In this document: positions 1 to 4,983 of the stretch, in pieces
How positions within the stretch are numbered: position 1 is the first letter of the stretch
Layout of the letters: each line of letters opens with the position of its first letter
Assembly: GCA_030837395.1 (NCBI GenBank)
Contig: JAUPKO010000499.1
Coordinates: 1 to 5,460 of the forward strand
Origin: Actinomycetota bacterium
Lineage (GTDB): Bacteria; Actinomycetota; Actinomycetes; S36-B12; UBA10799
Length of the DNA stretch: 5,460 nucleotides
Direction of reading: 5' to 3'
Notes under the pieces: generated by a model
Told to the model about the DNA's origin: nothing
What the model saw: the letters and a program-made list of their open reading frames with translations, nothing else
Databases searched by the model: none
Position numbers and translations under genes: made by a program

Positions 1-756
1 AGGGTCGGCGGCGAGAAGGGTGAACACGTCCACCGGTGTCGATGCGTGCCCTGCGACTTGATAGCGGGCGTCCACGCTGTTATGGGCCGCTAACCGTCGC
101 AGGATGTCCGCGGGGATGCATTTGGCTCCCAACGCCTCGTCGTGGAGTTCGTTGCTTTCGTGCTGCTCGAGGATCACGCGAGCGTCGTAGGGGGTCGAAG
201 GATTGTCGGCTAAGGCCCAAGCCACGTTGTAGTCGTCGTCGTCGAGCAGATTCGTCAATATACTGCCGGGTGTTCGGGGGTTGCCAGCAACCCCCGCGCG
301 CACCTCTGACCGGGGATCTGCGGCCAACCGCGCCAACGCGTCCGGCGGAAGATACACATTACCGGCGACCTGTTGTCGGACCTCCACGTCAGCGTCCGTC
401 GCCAGGACCTGTAGGGACGCGGTTGGGGTGCGTCTTGTAGCCGCGACTGCTGCGCGTACCAGCGTGTCGGGGTCGTGCGCCAACTCGGGCAACACGGCGG
501 CGGGCGTCGACGGGTCAGCCGCAACGCCAACACGCATCGCGGGGTCGGAGTCGCGGCTGAGCGCTACCAGCACGTCTGCACGACTGCTCGCCGTCGACAC
601 CACGGGCGCGCGACTCGGAGCCTCACTCTGGCCTGCATCCGCTGAGAGGGCGGTATGAAGACCCGTTCCCTCGGGCAACGCCGCAGTTCCGCACTCAGAG
701 CAGAAGCGACGCGCCCCGGTCAAGGCTGCGCCGCACTCGGAACAGAAACTCGCCAC
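1..756 (-). CDS. Zinc-ribbon plus LRV-repeat protein (gene 1), 3' end outside window
   Basis: The visible part encodes 252 residues with no stop before the window edge. Residues 1-23 form a short zinc ribbon with cysteine pairs C5/C8 and C19/C22. Residues 24-57 are a low-complexity Ala/Ser/Pro linker. From residue 58 about seven and a half LRV-type helical repeats follow, mostly 26 residues long, each reading roughly TPxxxLxxLAxDPDxxVRxxVAxNPx. Units starting near residues 188 and 213 are degenerate. The GTG start at 756 is well supported: an in-frame TGA lies six bases upstream, a GGGGG ribosome binding site (763-767) sits at 6-nt spacing, and the resulting M-A-S-F-C start matches the other three genes here. 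It is divergent from gene 2. LRV/HEAT-like solenoids are generally binding surfaces, so a scaffold role is inferred. No catalytic motif, signal peptide or membrane segment is visible. Specific function unknown. Confidence 0.88.
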   Translation of the reverse strand, partial: MASFCSECGAALTGARRFCSECGTAALPEGTGLHTALSADAGQSEAPSRAPVVSTASSRADVLVALSRDSDPAMRVGVAADPSTPAAVLPELAHDPDTLVRAAVAATRRTPTASLQVLATDADVEVRQQVAGNVYLPPDALARLAADPRSEVRAGVAGNPRTPGSILTNLLDDDDYNVAWALADNPSTPYDARVILEQHESNELHDEALGAKCIPADILRRLAAHNSVDARYQVAGHASTPVDVFTLLAADP

Positions 757-991
757 TCGTCACCCCCGTCAGCAGTTGAACGAACTCCACCGTAGCAACA
801 CCGCGTGACACTGCGCCTGACTCGACAAACGCGCCACGACGCAAGCCTTCAGGGCTTCACCGCGCCAGATGAAGGTGGGCTAGGAAGCATCTCGAGGGGT
901 ATCTGCCGTGGGGGAGCAAGGTCAGGGCACCCGCTTCGGGGCACCTGCCCTCGGCTGCCGTTGGGGTGCCCGGGGCGGCGGGAAACCGGCC

Positions 992-1017
992 GTCCAGGAC
1001 AGCAGGTTGTCCTGGAC
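992..1017. repeat. Perfect 10-bp inverted repeat (hairpin or operator candidate)
   Basis: GTCCAGGACA (992-1001) and TGTCCTGGAC (1008-1017) are exact reverse complements separated by six bases. There is no T-run after it on either strand, so it does not look like an intrinsic terminator. The right arm contains CCTGG (1011-1015), which can alternatively pair with CCAGG at 1021-1025. It could be a dimeric regulator site serving the divergent gene pair, or an RNA stem. The symmetry is certain; the role is not. Confidence 0.6.
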
Positions 1018-1071
1018 ATGCCAGGCGGGATGCTGCGAGAGTTGGCCCGTCTAGATGTGAGGTCAGGCGTT

Positions 1072-1092
1072 GTCGCGGGGAAAATCCGCGAC
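1072..1092. repeat. 7-bp inverted repeat with A-rich loop
   Basis: GTCGCGG (1072-1078) and CCGCGAC (1086-1092) are exact reverse complements around a 7-base loop, GGAAAAT. It lies 120 bases before the start of gene 2 and could form a stem in its leader RNA if transcription begins upstream. No T-run follows. Confidence 0.4.
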
Positions 1093-1198
1093 CTCCCTGC
1101 AGGTGCCTGGGCCACTTGTCAATGACGCCGATCAACGTGTCGTCTTGTTGGCTGGGGTGCGCATCACGTCACACTGACGGCCGGGGATGGGCCCCGCC

Positions 1199-1206
1199 GG
1201 AGGAGG
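1199..1206 (+). promoter_or_regulatory. Strong ribosome binding site that sets the start of gene 2
   Basis: GGAGGAGG is the best Shine-Dalgarno match in the window. It lies 5 nt before GTG 1212 and 8 nt before TTG 1215, and rules out the far upstream in-frame ATG at 966, which has no comparable site. Confidence 0.8.
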
Positions 1207-1211
1207 TTCTG

Positions 1212-1874
1212 GTGTTGGCCAAGTTCTGTTCGCACTGCGGGGCCCCCTTGGTCGTGGGAGGACGGTTCTGTTCTGAGTGCGGAACCGCAACGGGGATCGA
1301 TTCACCTGCGGCATCCGTGACGATGATCCCACCTGTCTTGGCGGGCGACCCCGTCGCCGAGGCGGCCCGACTGATAGGAATCGGACGCCGCAATGAAGGC
1401 ACGCAGATCCTCGAACGCGCGGCGGATCAGGGATTGGCTGCTGCGGCCTACGAACTGGGGCGTTTCTACCACCAGGACGTCGAAGACATCGGCCTCGCAA
1501 TTCGCTACTACCGCAGAGCCGTTGAGCTGGGCGATGACCGGGCCTTGAACAACTTGGGGGTGATCCTGAAGAACCGCGGCGACATTGCCGGTGCACGGGC
1601 GTTGCTCGAGAGGGGTGCCGCTCTGGGCGACCCTTTTGCGATGTGCAACCTGGGAAACCTGTTCTACCAAATCGACGATGTTGCCTCCGCCCGCCGATGG
1701 TGGACCGAGGCCGCCGACCACGGCAGTGAGGATGCGAAACGTGTCCTGGGGGAACTTGCAGCAGACGAGCAGGCCCCTTCAGGTGGCGGCACCCTCACGA
1801 TCCGGTGCCCTTGGTGCGGGCAGAGGCGACCGGCGTTCTCCGACGCGTGCCCGACGTGCGGTGCGGTCTTCTAG
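1212..1874 (+). CDS. Sel1/TPR-like repeat protein with a zinc ribbon at each end (gene 2)
   Basis: The product has 220 residues. The N-terminal ribbon has C6/C9 and C20/C23. Residues ~46-187 form about four helical hairpin repeats of the Sel1/TPR class, seen as recurring A-x-x-x-L-G, G-D/N-x-x-x-A and A-A-x-x-G-x-x-x-A positions with the typical YYRRAVELGD and ERGAALGD helices. A second ribbon closes the protein, C199-P-W-C202 and C213-P-T-C216, with only four residues after it. No signal peptide or membrane segment is seen. The start is GTG 1212 or TTG 1215: TTG would give M-A-K-F-C, exactly matching gene 4, while GTG is the commoner codon; the difference is one residue. The frame is open back to ATG 966, but that extension is Arg/Pro-rich, shadow-like and overlaps the hairpins. 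Sel1 repeats usually mediate protein-protein contacts, so an adaptor role is inferred. Partner unknown. Gene 3 converges on it. Confidence 0.9.
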   Translation: MLAKFCSHCGAPLVVGGRFCSECGTATGIDSPAASVTMIPPVLAGDPVAEAARLIGIGRRNEGTQILERAADQGLAAAAYELGRFYHQDVEDIGLAIRYYRRAVELGDDRALNNLGVILKNRGDIAGARALLERGAALGDPFAMCNLGNLFYQIDDVASARRWWTEAADHGSEDAKRVLGELAADEQAPSGGGTLTIRCPWCGQRRPAFSDACPTCGAVF

Positions 1875-1954
1875 TCGAGACCCTTCGCAACACCCGTGAC
1901 GTGCAGCCATCGACCGCGGACCCTGAGCGCAGCAGGCAGCAATCCATGGCAACA

Positions 1955-1974
1955 AGTCCCCTGGGATGGGGGCT
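1955..1974. terminator. Possible bidirectional terminator hairpin between genes 2 and 3
   Basis: AGTCCCC (1955-1961) pairs with GGGGGCT (1968-1974), one G-T wobble, around a 6-base loop. It lies in the 172-bp gap between two convergent genes, where a shared terminator is expected. Only short, interrupted T stretches follow on either strand, so the assignment is tentative. The rest of 1875-2046 shows nothing I can name. Confidence 0.35.
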
Positions 1975-2046
1975 TCGTTCCGACGGTGCCTCCGACCCGA
2001 ACCAGCTACACCGTGTCGGGAAGCGTCGCCGGATCTCTCGCCCCGC

Positions 2047-4386
2047 TCACTGCGCGGCATCAGTCCAGTTGGCGCCGTCCCAGTAGCGGTGGTGATGGGG
2101 AACGTGCGGATCTGGATACCAGCCGGGCGCCGGAAGGGCCGCCGTCGCAAGCAGTTCCTCGGTTGTCGCTGGGTTGGCCCGAGCCTTCTCTCTGACATCT
2201 GGATCTGGGTCGTCCGCGAGACGCCGCAGGGCATCCGGTGGCGTGTTGGCGTTGAAGGCAGCGTATTCGCGAACGAGTTCTTCGGGATCGGTCGCGAGGG
2301 TCCGAAGTTGGCTGGCCGGGCAGGCCGAGTTGCCCGCGACGCGGAAACGCACGGACCACTCGGGGTCGGCTGCGAGGAGGACGATCATGTCCAGGGGCGT
2401 GCTCTTGTTGCGTCCAACGAGACCGCGCACCTCCTCGTCCGGGTCCGTGGCCAACTCCCGCAGCACCAGCGGGGACATCGAGGGCCACCACGCAAGTTTG
2501 CGTTGCGCGTCGCGCGGTGTGTTCGGATTGCCGGCGACGGCCGAGTTCACGCTGGCGTCGTCGTCGGCAAGGGTGGCCAGCGTTTCAGGTGGTGTCGACG
2601 GGTTGGTTGCCGCACCTTCGCGCACCCACATTTCCGGGTCGGTCGCTAATTGACGGAGGATGTCTACCGGTGTTCCGGGATGAGTGGCAACCTTCGTTCG
2701 GATGTCCTCGTCGGGATCGCGGGCGAGCGTCCGCAGAATGTCCGGCGGCAGGGTGGGCACATAGAGGAGGGCTTCTCGCACGTCAGTTGCAGGGTCGGCG
2801 GTGAGTTCTCGGAGCGCATCCACTGGCGTTCCCGGATTGCCCGCCACCTCCTTGCGGATGTCCTCGTCGGAGTGGGATCTGAGTTCTCGAAGCGCATCTG
2901 GCGGGGTGGATGGATTCCCTGCAACGAGTTGGAGGTGATCTTCAGCGAGACCGGCCAGGGCATCTGGTGGCGCCCCAGGGTTTCCGGCGACGGCTGCGCA
3001 GATGTCTTCGTCAGTGCTCGTGGCGAGCGACCGAAGGACCGCGGCCGGGGTTGCGGTGTTGGCGGCGACAAGTAGAGGTTCCGCTTCCGCGAGATTGGCC
3101 AGAACGTCGGCCGGTGCCGCGGGGTTGGCCGCTACCGTGCGTGCCACCTGCTGGCTTCCCGTGGCCGCGAAATGCGCCAGTATCTCGGCGGGTGTGTGCG
3201 GATGGCCGGCCAGATGCAGCCGCACCGCGAGGTCAGGATCCCAGGAAAGGAACCGCAGTGTTTCCGCATCGGCGCGGGGATTGCCTGCGGCCCAGCGGCG
3301 CACCATGAGGACGCGATCTCGTGCGAGCGCGGAGATGACCGCCGGTGGTGTACCGGGGTTGCCCGCGACGAGGCAGCGTTGCGAATCGAAGGGTTCCGTT
3401 GCCAGGGACGCGAGTGTGGCAGGGTCCAGAGTGCCGCCGTTGGCGTGCAACGCCATTTCCACATAGTTGGGGGAGTTCCCGTTTCCGATGATTCGCTCTC
3501 GCACCTCTGGGTCAGGGTCGGCCGCCTGTGCGCGAAGGATTCCGGGTGGGGTCGTCTCGTTCTTCGCCACCTCGATGCGGACGCCACTGTCCATGTCGGC
3601 GGCCAAGGCGGCTAGCACCTCCTGGGGGCAGGTGTTATTGGCTGCGATTGATCGTCGAACCTCGCGCTGCGAGTCCGCCGCAAGGCGGCCAACCAACCTT
3701 GGTCCAAGGTCGGGTCGCCCCGCGACTGAGGCGCGCACATCGGGATTCACGTCGGCTGCCAGGCGGTCTAGGAGTTCGGACCCAGCGAGGATGTTTCGCG
3801 CAATAGCACAGCGGACCGACGCGTCGGTGTCGTGGCCGAGTCTGGTCAATGCCTCGGGCTGAAGGTCGTCCCTCAACGCCACGGATCGGCGGACCGAGGA
3901 AGATGCATCAGTGGCCAGCAGCACCACGAGATCCGGGGGTGTGATGCGATTTGCGGCGACCCCTCCACGGACATCGTCACCAGGATCCGCGCAGAGTACC
4001 TGCAGGGCGTCGGACGGGCAGTTGTGATTCGAGGCGACGTCCCGACGTACGTCTTCGTCGCTGTCGGTGGCCAACTGGCGCAGAGCATCCAGGGGAGCAT
4101 CGTCGTGTCCGGCCACGAGGACGCGAACCCAGCAGTCAGGGTCCTTGGCCAGTTCCCGGAGTACGTTCGCTGGCGGCTTGGCGCCTTCGTCGAGCCAGTC
4201 CTCCTCGTGGTCGTCGAGCCACGCCTCGCGGGTGGACGACCCGGGTTCCATTGACCCGGCGGGAAACTCGAAGGGCTGCTGCGGCGCGCCGGAGTGGTGT
4301 GCGCCGTCCTGCGGCGCACCGCATGATGTGCAGAACGCACCCGAGCCGCTCAGTTGGCTACCGCACGAAGAGCAGTATCCCGCCAT
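2047..4386 (-). CDS. Zinc-ribbon, ~25 LRV repeats, DUF2510 protein (gene 3), complete
   Basis: The 779-residue product has four parts. Residues 1-23 are the zinc ribbon (C5/C8, C19/C22). Residues 24-70 are an acidic, Trp-containing linker with a REAW...EEDW stretch near 53-64. Residues ~71-740 are about 25 LRV-type repeats, mostly 26 residues, consensus TPPDALRxLAxDPDEDVRxxVAGNPx. Residues 755-775 are a C-terminal DUF2510 (GWYPDP 755-760, RYWDG 767-771, WT 774-775), a small actinobacterial domain of unknown role often found in membrane or secreted proteins. Here no membrane helix or signal peptide is visible. The ATG at 4386 follows GGGGAGGGACC and gives the family's M-A-x-Y-C start. The repeats should form a long superhelical solenoid; a binding scaffold is inferred, not shown. 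The closest relatives in the window are genes 4 and 1. Reading frame is intact throughout despite the repetitive DNA. Confidence 0.95.
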   Translation of the reverse strand: MAGYCSSCGSQLSGSGAFCTSCGAPQDGAHHSGAPQQPFEFPAGSMEPGSSTREAWLDDHEEDWLDEGAKPPANVLRELAKDPDCWVRVLVAGHDDAPLDALRQLATDSDEDVRRDVASNHNCPSDALQVLCADPGDDVRGGVAANRITPPDLVVLLATDASSSVRRSVALRDDLQPEALTRLGHDTDASVRCAIARNILAGSELLDRLAADVNPDVRASVAGRPDLGPRLVGRLAADSQREVRRSIAANNTCPQEVLAALAADMDSGVRIEVAKNETTPPGILRAQAADPDPEVRERIIGNGNSPNYVEMALHANGGTLDPATLASLATEPFDSQRCLVAGNPGTPPAVISALARDRVLMVRRWAAGNPRADAETLRFLSWDPDLAVRLHLAGHPHTPAEILAHFAATGSQQVARTVAANPAAPADVLANLAEAEPLLVAANTATPAAVLRSLATSTDEDICAAVAGNPGAPPDALAGLAEDHLQLVAGNPSTPPDALRELRSHSDEDIRKEVAGNPGTPVDALRELTADPATDVREALLYVPTLPPDILRTLARDPDEDIRTKVATHPGTPVDILRQLATDPEMWVREGAATNPSTPPETLATLADDDASVNSAVAGNPNTPRDAQRKLAWWPSMSPLVLRELATDPDEEVRGLVGRNKSTPLDMIVLLAADPEWSVRFRVAGNSACPASQLRTLATDPEELVREYAAFNANTPPDALRRLADDPDPDVREKARANPATTEELLATAALPAPGWYPDPHVPHHHRYWDGANWTDAAQ
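2062..2124 (-). other. DUF2510 domain at the C terminus of gene 3
   Basis: Residues 755-775 contain the diagnostic G-W-Y-P-D-P, an H-rich spacer, R-Y-W-D-G and W-T, at the spacing typical of DUF2510. The protein ends four residues later. It is the strongest single taxonomic clue in the window. Confidence 0.9.
2167..4176 (-). repeat. Tandem ~78-bp coding repeats of gene 3 (about 25 units)
   Basis: Each unit codes for ~26 residues, two short helices ending in VAGNPx before the next TPPD. Most units keep exact 26-residue phase. Exceptions: two 22-residue units (residues 424-445 and 472-493) lacking the same four residues around the DEDVR segment; a 25-residue unit (598-622); and two places with an extra 14-15-residue fragment (305-319 and 623-636). 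The repeats are diverged in DNA, so this is an old array, not a recent amplification. Confidence 0.85.
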
Positions 4387-4397
4387 GGTCCCTCCCC
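4387..4397 (-). promoter_or_regulatory. Ribosome binding site of gene 3, shared with gene 4
   Basis: On the minus strand GGGGAGGGACC abuts the ATG. The same 11 bases abut the GTG of gene 4 (4973-4983), and the following [A/G]TGGC also matches. It supports both starts and indicates that the duplication covered the translation start. Confidence 0.75.
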
Positions 4398-4565
4398 GCC
4401 TTCATCTGCAACCTAGCTGAGACCCCCGTCGGTTTGCGTTGTCCACCGGTCGGCGCGCCAACTGCCTGTTAACCGGCTAATCGGGGGTTTCGACGGGCTC
4501 TTGGTGGTGTGACGGGGCGGGTTGGGGTGCTGGTATTGGCCCCTCTTCGGGAGTAGATGTGAGCC
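4387..4565. other. Upstream region of gene 3, no gene seen
   Basis: This should hold the promoter of gene 3. On the minus strand a TAGGTT hexamer around 4411-4416 could be a -10 box, but I find no matching -35 at proper spacing, so I do not call a promoter. No RNA gene or protein is recognisable. The right edge meets the IS3 remnant. Confidence 0.4.
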
Positions 4566-4682
4566 ATGGGCGATGACGTGATCCGGATACGGCGACACTC
4601 GACACTGGGCTACATCAGCCCCGAACAATGGGAAACGCAGTACACTCAGAACCACCCAAGCCGCGACCGTCAGGCCGCATAA
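4566..4682 (+). pseudogene. IS3-family transposase (OrfB) C-terminal remnant
   Basis: A 38-codon stretch reads ...RRHSTLGYISPEQWE... and stops at TAA 4680-4682. R-R-H-S-x-L-G-Y-x-S-P-x-x-[WFY]-E is the well-known C-terminal signature of the IS3-family DDE transposase OrfB, lying after the last catalytic Glu. The remaining ~250 residues, including all three catalytic acids, are missing. The ATG at 4566 is probably just in frame and not a real start. It is a dead fragment that records an insertion between genes 3 and 4. Confidence 0.8.
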
Positions 4683-4686
4683 CCAT

Positions 4687-4712
4687 GTGTCCGGCCAATG
4701 GGGGGACCCTCA
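4687..4712 (+). repeat. Possible right end of the IS3 OrfB remnant
   Basis: The segment begins GTGTCC and ends GACCCTCA, five bases after the transposase stop. IS3-family elements commonly end in ...TCA (TGA at the other end) shortly after orfB. A similar GTGTCC...TCA segment occurs at 4936-4964. The exact boundary is a guess. Confidence 0.35.
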
Positions 4713-4798
4713 ATACGGTCGGCGGCGTAGAGGGGTTCCTGGCCCAGCAAACGCCAACTGGGGCAAAGCCCAGGGAAACGCGCCCCAACGGCACACCG

Positions 4799-4906
4799 TC
4801 ACTTGGGCGACCGGAAATTGAGCGCGACCTCCATCACGCTCGGGTCACCACGACGCGCGACCGTGACCGCATGCCTCTTGAACTCGGCTGCGAACTTCCA
4901 CGGCAT
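4799..4906 (-). pseudogene. IS3-family OrfA N-terminal remnant
   Basis: A 35-codon stretch begins MPWKFAAEFKRHAVTVARRG, the typical start of IS3-family OrfA, the helix-turn-helix DNA-binding protein ([MP]-x-K-[FY]-x-x-E-F-K-x-x-A-V). It breaks down after ...VALNF, where intact relatives continue into the recognition helix, and stops at 4799. Its orientation is opposite to the OrfB scrap at 4566-4682, so the two are not simply the ends of one element: they come from two copies or from one that was inverted and deleted. Non-functional. Confidence 0.75.
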
Positions 4907-4935
4907 CACGCTGAGCCTTGAATCCGACAATTGCC

Positions 4936-4964
4936 GTGTCCACCGGGTTGTCTGCCATTGTTCA
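4936..4964 (-). repeat. Possible outer end of the IS3 OrfA remnant
   Basis: On the plus strand it starts GTGTCC and ends TTCA, like 4687-4712. It lies 30-58 bases before the OrfA start on the minus strand, where an IS3 left end would be expected. It ends about 20 bases before gene 4, just before the ribosome binding site. Degenerate and tentative. Confidence 0.3.
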
Positions 4965-4972
4965 GGTGGGAG

Positions 4973-4983
4973 GGGGAGGGACC
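4973..4983 (+). promoter_or_regulatory. Ribosome binding site of gene 4
   Basis: GGGGAGGGACC directly before the GTG, identical to that of gene 3. It favours GTG 4984 over the in-frame GTG at 4966, which would read through the Shine-Dalgarno. Confidence 0.75.

Larger units (their letters stand above)
757..1211. other. Divergent intergenic region, rich in inverted repeats
   Basis: These 455 bases separate the starts of genes 1 (minus) and 2 (plus), so both promoters should lie here. I see no convincing protein: the open frames in it lack a good ribosome binding site and resemble nothing I recognise. I cannot pick out a confident -35/-10 pair. The region is notable for secondary structure: small stem-loops at 843-857 (AAGCC/GGCTT) and 930-940 (CCCG-CTT-CGGG), repeated GGGCACC boxes at 925-931 and 939-945 that can each pair with GGTGCCC at 965-971, a perfect 10-bp inverted repeat at 992-1017, and a 7-bp one at 1072-1092. 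It could be a structured leader of gene 2, an operator region or a small RNA. Nothing in the sequence alone decides. Confidence 0.6.

Noticed and set aside
805..1135. Small proteins on either strand in the gene 1/gene 2 intergenic region
   Set aside because: No good ribosome binding site, Arg/Pro/Gly-rich composition typical of non-coding high-GC frames, no recognisable motif, and the hairpins run through them.
966..1211. Extended N terminus of gene 2 from ATG 966
   Set aside because: No ribosome binding site at 966, the added residues are Arg/Pro-rich and unlike a domain, they overlap the inverted repeats, and the strong GGAGGAGG plus the paralogue starts place the true start at 1212/1215.
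757..1211. tRNA or known riboswitch in the intergenic region
   Set aside because: No cloverleaf with a T-loop GTTCGA-type core, and no riboswitch consensus I recognise.
2167..4176. CRISPR-like regular repetition
   Set aside because: The ~78-bp period is continuous coding sequence with an intact frame and diverged units. There are no identical short repeats separated by unique spacers.
2650..4254. Long open frames opposite gene 3 on the plus strand
   Set aside because: They mirror the repeat periodicity of gene 3 in antisense (recurring SGGV, SGSVAN-like strings). They are by-products of GC-rich repetitive coding DNA.
4678..4820. Plus-strand frame reading GQWGDPQYG...GPANANWGKAQGNAPQ, like a Gly/Gln-rich linker
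   Set aside because: It has no start or binding site, runs across the presumed IS end, and is open only briefly. The composition is suggestive but not enough to call a gene fragment.
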